The notes below the pieces were generated by a model that searched no databases, had not been told where the DNA came from, and saw only the letters and a list, made by a program, of their open reading frames with translations. 64,000 nucleotides of DNA from Kordia sp050633145 (GTDB taxonomy: Bacteria > Bacteroidota > Bacteroidia > Flavobacteriales > Flavobacteriaceae): contig NZ_JBOEFY010000026.1 in assembly GCF_050633145.1 (NCBI RefSeq), positions 154,630-218,629 on the forward strand, read 5' to 3'. The translations under genes and the position numbers were made by a program. Within the stretch, counting starts at the first letter, position 1. Every line of letters begins with the position of its first letter. This document shows positions 44,601 through 53,267 of the stretch, in pieces.

Positions 44601-47600
44601 TTACTTTTTAATCAGCTTTTTGGTGTTGCTATAATTTTCTGTGTTCAGCGTAATAAAGTATACACCAGCTGTTAGGTTGTTTATTTTTATATGTTTGTTC
44701 TGTATTGGAAACTGTACCACTTCCGTGGAAATGACTCTTCCAGATACATCGTAAATGCTAATTACGCCTTTTGTTTCTTTATCTTCTATGATGGATGTCA
44801 TAAAAACATCACCATTTGTTGGATTGGGAACAATGGTAAAGTCTAAGTTTTCAATCGTTTTTACAGTTTCTATGTATTTTCCTTGACAGGCTTTTTCTGT
44901 ACGAACCTCAACCGTATTTATTGGTTTGCTTAGCTGTTTGGTGAATGTTACCATTGTGTTTTCATCTGGAGCAATAACAGTAAACTCTTCTCCATTAATA
45001 AAGATACTGTAGTTGGTTGCGCCTATCAAGTCTATAGTATATTCGTTACTTCTTGATAATGCTGAGTTTGCATGTAGCTCTGCTGGATCGCCTATTTCTA
45101 CCGTGAAACATTGCTCGTAGTTTTCATCTGTAATACTGAAACATAATTCGTAAGTTCCTGCATCTAGGTTTTCTATGAGTAAATCTTCTGTAAAGGTGTT
45201 TACTGGAATGTTTATTGGCGTTCCGTTGCGTTTTAAATCGGCTACGTAATTATGATTTGCAATTGCTTTGATGTCTATTTTTGCATTGTCTAAACTTGCG
45301 CAGGTTTCGCTTTCGGTTTGTATTAAGTAATTGTCTACAGGTAATGTAAACGGGCAACCATCTGTGGAAGTTCCGTTGTAATATGGACAATCATCGTCAA
45401 CATCTAAAATTCCATCGTCATCGTCGTCATCGTCACATAAATCACCTAAACCATCTTCGTCAAAGTCTTCTTGGTTTGGGTTCGCTGTGAAAGGACAATT
45501 ATCGTCTACATCTAGAACTCCATCATCATCATCGTCTTCATCACAAGCATCTCCCATTCCATCATTGTCATTATCATTTTGATCTGTATTTGCAGCAAAA
45601 GGACAGTTATCATCTACATCCAAAATAGTGTCATTATCATCGTCGTCATCGCAAATATCCCCAAAACCGTCATCATCATTATCATTTTGATTGTCGCCTG
45701 CAATAAGCGGACAATTATCATCTGCATTTAGAATTCCGTCGCCATCCGTATCATCATCACAAACATCGCCCATTCCGTCATTATCTTGATCGGCTTGATC
45801 GGCATTTGGTGTATCTGGACAATTATCTTGATAGTTATAAATTCCATCGTTATCCGTATCTTCTACAATTCGCGTTTCAGTTTTGTTGGTAATGATTGGC
45901 GCATTGAAATCAAAGTAAATTGCAGCTCTGTTGTCAATTATGTCTCCAATTTGCACCGTACTTTTTGGTTTGACTCTAAACGCAATATAACCGTGACTGT
46001 TGGGTTCATCATTTGTACTATCTGGCAAGTTGATATCATTGAATAAAAATTCTAATTCTGGATCGTCACCTGTAACTAAAGCTACTGAATAGTCATGACT
46101 TGCATCCACAGGCTCAAAGGTTTCCCAATCGATCAAATTGCTCATAAAGTCTACAATACGGATATTTACGGCTGGTGAGGTTCCTTCATTTTGGAAACGG
46201 ATGACATAGTGTAAATATTCGTCTGCATCTTCAAGTAATAGATATTCGCCTTCTAGTACCGTTTTATCGTTTGGATCAAAAGATGAGAGTACTATTTGAA
46301 AAGCATTGTCTTGATTGTCATTTGGATTTTCATCATTCGTCAAAGGCGCACTTCCAGAAAAAGTCAATATGTCACCAATATTATTTGTTGGTGGTGGCAA
46401 GACATCAAAATACGTAATAATACTTCTGGTTTCGCCAGGAATTAGATTGGTATAATCCCACGTAAGTGTATTTATGGCTTGTGTTGTTGGCGCAATCGTT
46501 GCCGAAGTAAAGTCTAAATTGGCATCGCTAAACGTGAAATTGATTGTTCCGTTTTGGATAATTGTTCCATGGTTTTCAATAATAATACTGTACTGTGCTT
46601 CATAACCTGGTACTGCGTCATTTACGGGTGCAATGGTGAGTGATATATCTTCAATAATTGTATTGAATGTTGCACAAAAATCAATTACCTCCGTGTTATC
46701 ACTTCCTGTAAACGTTACATTTTGCGATATTGGAGTTATATCAATACCATCTATAGAAGCTGTACTGACAGTAAAAGAACCTTCTGGAACTGTGATTGAA
46801 TATTCACCATTTTCATTGGTAAATGTGGTAAAATAATTTACACCATCAGACGCAGCAACAGAAATGTTTTCTAAAGGAAAATCTGCTGCAGAGCAGCCAT
46901 CGAAATCAAAATCTTGTAAAATGGTTCCTTCAATGGTATTGCTTGTACAGGTTTGTGAAGTTAAGCACTCCAAAGTATTGTTACCTACCGTATAGTTTGT
47001 GTTGTTGTTGATATATTCACAGATTGCCGAACAGTCGGTTAGACCATAATTACTTTGAATAATTAAATTACCTCCAATATTTTGTATACTTTCTAAACCA
47101 TCTAAACTCAATAACTGCCAATTTCCTTCTATAAATACACTTCCACCAACAGTATGCAATATTGGAGTTATGTTATCAATGGTAGGAAATTCCTCTGTAC
47201 CTGTAAAAGAATACGATCCATTGATTCCATATAGGCTCGCAAAAGTAATATTTTCTGCATTTCCCCAAACATTAGAGAAAGAAAGATCTCCTCCTATAGT
47301 TTGTAGTGCATCCATAGAAATAGGAATTGATAAATTTAAGATATTTACAAACCTGATTGAGCCATTTAAATGCGTAAGTGCGTTTATACTGATAGATCCT
47401 ATATTTACTCCATATCCAGAAAAAATCATATCTCCTCCAATAAATGATAAACTATTTAAATTCACCTGTCCTACAAATGAATCTTCTCCTATTGTAATTC
47501 CTCCTCCTAGAGTTTCTAGGTTTGGAAAATCTAAAGAAGCACTTGTTCCTATGAAAGATTGCGCATCTGCTGCAAAAGTAATGTCTCCATTGATGGTTTG

Positions 47601-48548
47601 AAGTTGAGGTAAACTAGGAAAAGCTCTTCCTCCATTGAAATCTAAGTCTCCTTCAATAACTTCAAGCCCTGCTAATCCAAAACGTATTCCTGCATAATTT
47701 AAAGAGATACCTCCTTCAATTGTTCTAAGATTGTTTAAAAAATTTAGTCCCACACTCGTAGTGCATTCATCAAAAAATCCCGTCAAACCAATACTACCTC
47801 CTATGGATTCTAACGAAGTAAAATTATTAATTGCATTAGTGTCATCGTCATTCCAATTAACGCATGAAAAGCTAATACCTCCTTCTATTCGTTCCAAAAG
47901 TGTCAGTCCTGTAAAGTCATCAAAATTCGTTCTACTAAACGCTAAACTTCCTCCTATAGTTTCTAGATTGTTAAAAGCATTAAAAGTTATTCTTCTGTAA
48001 AGTCCTATGAATAGACTTCCCCCCATAGTTTCTACGTTATTGAATCCATTTATCGAATTCATACTTGGAACGATTGGAGATACATCAGAATCATAAAAAT
48101 GACTAAATGAAACAGATCCTCCAACAGTTACTAAACTATTAAAACCTGTGATTTCTTCTAAATCTTCATTGGTTCGAAAGGATAATGTACCGCCTATAGT
48201 TGTTAGACTATTAAATCCTGAAATAATTTCTACTGCATGATTGTATTCAAACTTTAGGTCTCCACTTACAGAAACTAAGTTGTTAAAATCAATAGTAGCA
48301 CTATGGTTAGTGTTCAAAATTTCAAATGATCCATCAACAGAAGTAATGAATCCCAAGCCACTAATATCTGTAACACTACTACTTGATACTGTAATATCTA
48401 CAGGAATGTCCGTACATATAGTAGCATAGGCTGCTACAAAGTTATCTACTTCGGATTGTGTACTAAGTACGACAGCTGTTGTTGGACATTGGGCTTGTAA
48501 ATTGAAGGCACCCAAAAATAGCACTATAAATAGTGTAATTATTTTCAT
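44601..48548 (-). CDS. Giant T9SS surface protein: receptor-L-like repeats, TSP3 repeats, sorting domain (copy 1)
   Basis: 1315 aa, same architecture as its neighbour. Signal MKIITLFIVLFLGAFNLQAQ; receptor-L-like repeats to about residue 520; then a carboxypeptidase-like domain, the SFDPNDK domain, five TSP3 units (two more than the neighbour) and a T9SS sorting domain (IVPNPTNGDVFMTSI ... GVYFITLNTENYSNTKKLIKK). The stretch from YLHYVIRFQNEGTSPAVNI to LSRSNEYTIDLIGATNYSI is almost identical in both proteins, while the N-terminal repeats have diverged. That suggests duplication followed by C-terminal gene conversion. It starts 14 nt after the permease gene. Confidence 0.88.
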   Translation of the reverse strand: MKIITLFIVLFLGAFNLQAQCPTTAVVLSTQSEVDNFVAAYATICTDIPVDITVSSSSVTDISGLGFITSVDGSFEILNTNHSATIDFNNLVSVSGDLKFEYNHAVEIISGFNSLTTIGGTLSFRTNEDLEEITGFNSLVTVGGSVSFSHFYDSDVSPIVPSMNSINGFNNVETMGGSLFIGLYRRITFNAFNNLETIGGSLAFSRTNFDDFTGLTLLERIEGGISFSCVNWNDDDTNAINNFTSLESIGGSIGLTGFFDECTTSVGLNFLNNLRTIEGGISLNYAGIRFGLAGLEVIEGDLDFNGGRAFPSLPQLQTINGDITFAADAQSFIGTSASLDFPNLETLGGGITIGEDSFVGQVNLNSLSFIGGDMIFSGYGVNIGSISINALTHLNGSIRFVNILNLSIPISMDALQTIGGDLSFSNVWGNAENITFASLYGINGSYSFTGTEEFPTIDNITPILHTVGGSVFIEGNWQLLSLDGLESIQNIGGNLIIQSNYGLTDCSAICEYINNNTNYTVGNNTLECLTSQTCTSNTIEGTILQDFDFDGCSAADFPLENISVAASDGVNYFTTFTNENGEYSITVPEGSFTVSTASIDGIDITPISQNVTFTGSDNTEVIDFCATFNTIIEDISLTIAPVNDAVPGYEAQYSIIIENHGTIIQNGTINFTFSDANLDFTSATIAPTTQAINTLTWDYTNLIPGETRSIITYFDVLPPPTNNIGDILTFSGSAPLTNDENPNDNQDNAFQIVLSSFDPNDKTVLEGEYLLLEDADEYLHYVIRFQNEGTSPAVNIRIVDFMSNLIDWETFEPVDASHDYSVALVTGDDPELEFLFNDINLPDSTNDEPNSHGYIAFRVKPKSTVQIGDIIDNRAAIYFDFNAPIITNKTETRIVEDTDNDGIYNYQDNCPDTPNADQADQDNDGMGDVCDDDTDGDGILNADDNCPLIAGDNQNDNDDDGFGDICDDDDDNDTILDVDDNCPFAANTDQNDNDNDGMGDACDEDDDDDGVLDVDDNCPFTANPNQEDFDEDGLGDLCDDDDDDDGILDVDDDCPYYNGTSTDGCPFTLPVDNYLIQTESETCASLDNAKIDIKAIANHNYVADLKRNGTPINIPVNTFTEDLLIENLDAGTYELCFSITDENYEQCFTVEIGDPAELHANSALSRSNEYTIDLIGATNYSIFINGEEFTVIAPDENTMVTFTKQLSKPINTVEVRTEKACQGKYIETVKTIENLDFTIVPNPTNGDVFMTSIIEDKETKGVISIYDVSGRVISTEVVQFPIQNKHIKINNLTAGVYFITLNTENYSNTKKLIKK

Positions 48549-48561
48549 TGGAATGGTTGTT

Positions 48562-49638
48562 TTATTTTAAACGTATCTTGGGATCGAGGTAACTGTATAC
48601 AATATCTACTAAAATATTGATAATTACAAACATAGAAGCGATTATTAATACAGAGCCCATGATGATTGGTAAGTCTTGACTGTTTAAGGCATCTACGATT
48701 TCTTTTCCAAGTCCGTTCCAACCAAAAATGTATTCTACAAATACAGCTCCTGCCAACATGGAAGCAAACCAACCTGAAATTGCCGTTATAACTGGATTTA
48801 ACGCATTTTTTACAGCATGGTTTTTTATGATTTTAAATTCACTCAAGCCTTTAGCTCTTGCCGTACGAATGTAATCTTGATTGAAAACTTCAAGTAACGA
48901 GTTTCGCATGAGTTGTATGACAACCGCTAACGGGCGAATTCCTAACACGATGGCTGGTAAGATGAGGTTTTTCCAGCGAATGCTAATTGATTCTCCAAAA
49001 TCATCCACTTCATACAAACTTCCTGTCATGTTTAATCCTGTAAATTCATGCAATAGAAACCCAAATATCCACGCAAATAATATGGCGCTAAAGAAAGAAG
49101 GAACGCTCATTCCTAATGTACTTATGATTTGAATCATTTTGTCTAAAAAAGTATCTTTATACAAAGCAGAAATTACACCAAATATAACACCTAACAACAT
49201 GGCAATACTAATAGCTGCAATAGCTAACACAATGGTATTTGGTAAAGTTTCTTTGATAACTTGTGAGACACTTTTACCCGATTTTTGAAACGATTCGCGT
49301 AAGTATGGAAGTTTTATAACAGTTGTAGTATTCCCAATAGTAAAGAGTTTGGCTGCGCTGTATTTATCTTTCGATAGATGTGTATAATCATCTTCTTGAG
49401 TAGAGTGAAACGATATTGGTAAAAGATCGTTTAAGTAATACACGTATTGTGTGAGTATCGGTTTATCAAAACCATATTTTTTCTTCACCACAGCAATTTG
49501 TTCTTCCGTTTGATTTTGCCCAAGCATCATTTTAGCAGGATCGCCAGGTAAAATATTGAACAAGAAAAAAATCACCGTAACGACTCCAAAAAGCGTTAGA
49601 AAAGCATAACCAATTTTATGTAAAATGTATCTTCCCAA
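48562..49638 (-). CDS. Oligopeptide/dipeptide-type ABC transporter permease (DppB-like)
   Basis: 358 aa. The N-terminal MGRYILHKIGYAFLTLFGVVTVIFFLFNILPGDPAKMMLGQ is typical of DppB/OppB. A ~100-residue periplasmic loop follows, then the inner-membrane domain with the cytoplasmic EAA-like loop DYIRTARAKGLSEFKIIKNHAVKNALNPVIT that contacts the ATPase. The partner permease, binding protein and ATPases are not in the window, so they must be encoded elsewhere. It lies 9 nt downstream of the BT_3928 gene. Confidence 0.9.
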   Translation of the reverse strand: MGRYILHKIGYAFLTLFGVVTVIFFLFNILPGDPAKMMLGQNQTEEQIAVVKKKYGFDKPILTQYVYYLNDLLPISFHSTQEDDYTHLSKDKYSAAKLFTIGNTTTVIKLPYLRESFQKSGKSVSQVIKETLPNTIVLAIAAISIAMLLGVIFGVISALYKDTFLDKMIQIISTLGMSVPSFFSAILFAWIFGFLLHEFTGLNMTGSLYEVDDFGESISIRWKNLILPAIVLGIRPLAVVIQLMRNSLLEVFNQDYIRTARAKGLSEFKIIKNHAVKNALNPVITAISGWFASMLAGAVFVEYIFGWNGLGKEIVDALNSQDLPIIMGSVLIIASMFVIINILVDIVYSYLDPKIRLK

Positions 49639-49647
49639 AGATTGTTT

Positions 49648-50847
49648 TTAGAACTTTAATGTATCAAAATCGTTGTAATGCGCTTTTCCGGTAATGGTTC
49701 CTTTTTCTACTTTTAATACGCCTGGATTTGATCGAACAGTCGTTTTTAACGCAGTTTCATCTGTAGTATAAAAATCGAAGTTGAATTGCATTGTAGCACT
49801 CAAATCTTTTAATTCTTGCGGATCAGCAGCCGATAAACCAATTACTTTGTAACCTGCGTCAATAGCTCGATCTGTAAAAGCTTTTACTACAAAAAGACCA
49901 GCATCTTCTACTTTATCCAAACTATACACAATAACCATGATGAGTTTTTCTTCTTCCATCATCGCTTCTATAACATTATCACCATCTTCATTTTCAATAT
50001 AAAAATCGTGAATTGGTGGTTCATAGCCTTCTTCTATAATCTCACTTCTTATCGTTTTGTAGGTTCCGCCTTCTACTATAGGTTGTTCTCCAAGAGTTTC
50101 TGTAACAATTCCTACTTCTTTTCCATTTACATCAAAAACCCAAGTATATTCTACCACATCTTTTTTAGCATTAGGAGGATACGACATTCCTTCCACAATG
50201 TTTGTACCGATTTTATATGCTCTAAAATCAAATACAGGCAAATGATTTAGTACATGATCTCCAAAGAAAATACACGCAACTAAACTTACTGCTGTAATTG
50301 CGATGTTGACTTTTTTTGATATTATTGGTTGGATGTGTTTAATTCCCATAAAAAGAATTAAAATAGCAACAAGTAAAATGATGTCTTTTGTGAAACTTTC
50401 CCAAGGAGTCAGTTTCCAAAAATCACCAAAACATCCACAATCGGTCACTTTATCAAAGTATGCCGAATAAAAGGTTAAAAAGGTAAAAAACACGATCAAT
50501 CCAAGTAGACTCCACAATACTAGTTTTTTATACAAACTCAGCAAAATCATAACACCTAAAATGACTTCTAAAATGACCAAGAATACCGCAATCCATAAAG
50601 CATACGGCGACAAAAACTGAAGATTTAATACATCTTCTGCAAAGTAATCTGTCAATTTAAATGAAAAACCAACAGGATCATTTAGCTTGATAAATCCTGA
50701 GAAAATAAACAATCCACCCACAAAAAGCTGTGAAAATATTGTAAGCACTTTTCCATAGATGGTATTAAAAAAAGCAACTTTATATTTTACTAACTGTTTC
50801 CAAATTTGCTTTGCCTTTGAGTCTTTCTGAGCTCCTGTGTTTTCCAT
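49648..50847 (-). CDS. BT_3928-family membrane protein (DoxX/MauE-like)
   Basis: 399 aa. The N-terminal half has four to five transmembrane helices in a DoxX/MauE-like arrangement (FSQLFVGGLFIFSGFIKLNDP ... VTDCGCFGDFWKLTPWESF). The Cys pair in DCGCFGD is the typical redox-active motif. The C-terminal half is a soluble thioredoxin-like domain without CxxC (IMVIVYSLDKVEDAGLFVVKAFTDRAIDAGYKVIGLSAAD). The family is common in Bacteroidetes and of unproven function; a role in envelope thiol chemistry is inferred. It pairs with the permease and diverges from folP. Confidence 0.8.
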   Translation of the reverse strand: MENTGAQKDSKAKQIWKQLVKYKVAFFNTIYGKVLTIFSQLFVGGLFIFSGFIKLNDPVGFSFKLTDYFAEDVLNLQFLSPYALWIAVFLVILEVILGVMILLSLYKKLVLWSLLGLIVFFTFLTFYSAYFDKVTDCGCFGDFWKLTPWESFTKDIILLVAILILFMGIKHIQPIISKKVNIAITAVSLVACIFFGDHVLNHLPVFDFRAYKIGTNIVEGMSYPPNAKKDVVEYTWVFDVNGKEVGIVTETLGEQPIVEGGTYKTIRSEIIEEGYEPPIHDFYIENEDGDNVIEAMMEEEKLIMVIVYSLDKVEDAGLFVVKAFTDRAIDAGYKVIGLSAADPQELKDLSATMQFNFDFYTTDETALKTTVRSNPGVLKVEKGTITGKAHYNDFDTLKF

Positions 50848-50992
50848 GCTAATCTTTTTACGATAGTTAACGTGTTTACAAATACTTCACGATCTGTTAT
50901 TATGTGATGCGCGAGATTTTATGTAAATTTCGTCCAAAATTACCAATTTATAAAAAGAAATTCACATAAGTTCATTTTAAAGGTATGTATGT

Positions 50993-51820
50993 ATGAAAAG
51001 TATAAACTGTAACGGACAATTGGTGTCGCTTGAAACACCAAAAGTGATGGGGATTTTAAATGTAACACCCGATTCTTTTTATGATGGCGGCATGTATAAA
51101 GATGCAACTTCTATTCTCTCAAAAGTAGAAAAGATGTTGACCGATGGCGCTACTTTTATTGATATTGGCGCATACAGCTCGCGACCAAATGCTCCAAAAG
51201 TTTCTTTGGAAGAAGAAAAACAACGTTTGTTGCCTATTTTGGAATTGATTTTAAAAGAGTTTTCCAACACAATTCTTTCTATTGACACGTTTCGAAGTGA
51301 AATCGCTAAAGCTGCTGTTAATGCAGGCGCAGCTGTTATTAATGATATTTCAGCAGGAAATTTAGACGCAAATATGATGAAAATCGTTGGTGAACTTGGC
51401 GTGCCATACATTATGATGCATATGCAAGGAACACCTGAAATAATGCAGCAAAATCCTAGCTATGATGATGTAGTGAAAGATATTTTGCTTGAACTTTCTG
51501 AAAAGGTTGCTGCTGCACGATCGTATAAAATTAACGATCTTATTATTGATCCTGGTTTTGGTTTTGGAAAAACAATTGCTCACAATTATTCAATTTTAAA
51601 GCATTTACGCTTGTTTGAAAATCTAGATTGTCCTGTGCTAGCTGGAGTTTCGAGAAAATCAATGATTTATAAAGTACTAGAAATTTCTCCACAAGAAGCC
51701 TTGAACGGAACTTCTGTATTACACACAATCGCTTTACAAAATGGTGCTTCAATTTTACGAGCACATGATGTTAAAGAAGCTGTAGAATGTGTGAAGTTGG
51801 TGGGTATGCTTGGTAGTTGA
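50993..51820 (+). CDS. folP: Dihydropteroate synthase
   Basis: 275 aa. TIM-barrel enzyme joining p-aminobenzoate to dihydropterin pyrophosphate. The pterin-binding MGILNVTPDSFYDGG (about residues 19-33) and IDIGAYSSRPNA, SIDTFRSEIA, INDISAG, MMHMQGTP, IDPGFGFGKT and GVSRKSM are all present. Sulfonamide target. In Flavobacteriia it is usually followed by cdaA, as here, although a minus-strand small peptide gene lies between them. Confidence 0.96.
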   Translation: MKSINCNGQLVSLETPKVMGILNVTPDSFYDGGMYKDATSILSKVEKMLTDGATFIDIGAYSSRPNAPKVSLEEEKQRLLPILELILKEFSNTILSIDTFRSEIAKAAVNAGAAVINDISAGNLDANMMKIVGELGVPYIMMHMQGTPEIMQQNPSYDDVVKDILLELSEKVAAARSYKINDLIIDPGFGFGKTIAHNYSILKHLRLFENLDCPVLAGVSRKSMIYKVLEISPQEALNGTSVLHTIALQNGASILRAHDVKEAVECVKLVGMLGS

Positions 51821-51942
51821 TTGTTGTTTGTTGTTTGTTGTTTTTCTGCTTTTTTATTTCAAAACATAAACTACTAAACTTATAAACACATAAACTTCAA
51901 ACTAGTTATTTCACTCTCATTTCAACTTTCAATCTTAGTCAT

Positions 51943-51973
51943 AAAAAAACTGCCTACAATTACTTATAGACAG
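51943..51973 (-). terminator. Terminator of the cysteine-rich peptide gene
   Basis: CTGCCTA (51950-51956) pairs with TAGACAG (51967-51973) with one G-T wobble, and an A7 run at 51943-51949 (T7 on the transcribed minus strand). It lies 23 nt past the peptide stop. Confidence 0.75.
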
Positions 51974-51995
51974 CTTTTCAATTTGTTTTTACATT

Positions 51996-52160
51996 TTAAA
52001 GATCTGGATCACAAAAACAACATTGTACTTCTGCACAGTGATGTCCACAATCAAAACATGCGCCGTTGCTATAACATTTTGCACGTCCTCCATTGATTTT
52101 GTGTTGTTCCGTTTTTTCGAGTTCTAAAACTCCCTCAATTTTTAAAATTTTGTGTAACAT
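51996..52160 (-). CDS. 54-aa cysteine-rich peptide with double-glycine leader
   Basis: ATG at 52160, TAA at 51996-51998. The leader MLHKILKIEGVLELEKTEQH is followed by KINGG, with Gly-Gly at residues 24-25, the classical bacteriocin-type processing site. The core begins RAKCYSNGACFDCGHH and contains seven Cys in about 29 residues (29, 35, 38, 42, 47, 48, 50), including CC and CxC. The leader pattern (L..le...L...e...inGG) matches Bacteroidota double-glycine peptides. It has its own terminator, runs opposite to folP and cdaA, and no exporter or modification gene is adjacent. Confidence 0.7.
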   Translation of the reverse strand: MLHKILKIEGVLELEKTEQHKINGGRAKCYSNGACFDCGHHCAEVQCCFCDPDL

Positions 52161-52477
52161 AATGTAAGTGTTTTTTGATTAATGAATTATGAAGTTAGAA
52201 ATTCTAAAAACCAAACAGTTACGGTTTTACCATAGAATTATTTTTTTAACTTTTGAGTATTTGGTTGCGGAAATTTTCACATTTAGTGTTATACATCTTA
52301 AATTTAAAAAAATCGTTATTCTGTATACGTTAAGAACAATCAAAATATCAATAAATAACTCCCAAATACCTAGCATCCAAAACCTAATACCTAGAAAAAA
52401 ACTTTTATATTTTACATTTGACGTTTTACATCTTAAATTTTGTTATTTTTACTCTAATTGTATAGCAAAAACTCACT
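52161..52477. other. Intergenic region upstream of cdaA
   Basis: 317 AT-rich bases with no supported gene. A frame starting at 52189 runs on into cdaA out of phase and is low-complexity, so I reject it. The region must hold the promoter of the minus-strand peptide and possibly one for cdaA. No perfect TAnnTTTG box stood out. Confidence 0.5.
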
Positions 52478-53260
52478 TTGGATTTTTTAGGTTTTTTACA
52501 TTTTGGACTGTTAGACTTCATCGAAATTATTCTCGTTGCAGTGCTTTTGTACTATGTTTACAAGCTTGTTAAAGGTACTGCTGCAATTAATATTTTCATT
52601 GGAATTGTCATTATTTTTGTGATTTGGAAAATTACGGAAGCATTAGAAATGAAAGTATTAAGCACTATTTTTGGTGCATTTATTGATGTTGGAATTTTAG
52701 CATTATTTATTGTATTTCAACAAGAAATTCGAAAGTTTTTGTTGATGATTGGTTCTACAAATTTTGCAACGAAACGTAGCTTTGTAAAGCATTTTAAATT
52801 CTTAAAACAAGAAATTAATACTGATACAGATGTAGAAGCGATTGTTACTGCATGTACAAAAATGGCTACCACAAAAACAGGCGCTATTATCGTTATTGAA
52901 CGCAACAACTCATTAGAGTTTGTAAAAAGTTCAGGAGATTCTATGGGAATGGAAGTGAATGTTCCGACATTGGAAAGTATCTTTTTTAAAAATAGTCCCT
53001 TGCATGATGGTGCTACTATTATTGAAGGAAATCGCGTCACTGCAACCCGTGTTATTTTGCCAGTTTCAAAATCTACTGTAATTCCGCAACGTTTTGGTTT
53101 ACGTCATAGAGCTGCTGTAGGAATTACCGAAAAAACAGATGCTTTGGTATTGGTTGTTTCTGAAGAAACTGGACAAATTTCTTATATCCGCGATGGTGAG
53201 TTTGTTTTGTATGAAGATACTGAGACACTTCAAGAAATGCTTCAAAATGATTTGAGTTAG
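52478..53260 (+). CDS. cdaA: Diadenylate cyclase (c-di-AMP synthase)
   Basis: 260 aa. Three N-terminal transmembrane helices (LDFIEIILVAVLLYYVYKLV, NIFIGIVIIFVIW, IDVGILALFIVFQ) and a cytoplasmic DAC domain. The catalytic motifs are DGA at 177-179 (LHDGATI) and RHR at 209-211 (GLRHRAA). It makes the second messenger c-di-AMP. The start is TTG at 52478 (LDFLGFL...); the alternative ATG lies only after the first helices. The MxFL N-terminus matches other flavobacterial CdaA proteins. Confidence 0.94.
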   Translation: MDFLGFLHFGLLDFIEIILVAVLLYYVYKLVKGTAAINIFIGIVIIFVIWKITEALEMKVLSTIFGAFIDVGILALFIVFQQEIRKFLLMIGSTNFATKRSFVKHFKFLKQEINTDTDVEAIVTACTKMATTKTGAIIVIERNNSLEFVKSSGDSMGMEVNVPTLESIFFKNSPLHDGATIIEGNRVTATRVILPVSKSTVIPQRFGLRHRAAVGITEKTDALVLVVSEETGQISYIRDGEFVLYEDTETLQEMLQNDLS

Positions 53261-53267
53261 TAGATTA

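Noticed and set aside
48545..48772. 75-codon minus-strand frame at the end of the permease gene
   Set aside because: Lies inside the permease reading frame region; shadow frame.
52189..52572. 127-codon frame upstream of cdaA
   Set aside because: Low-complexity AT-rich sequence that overlaps the start of cdaA in another frame.
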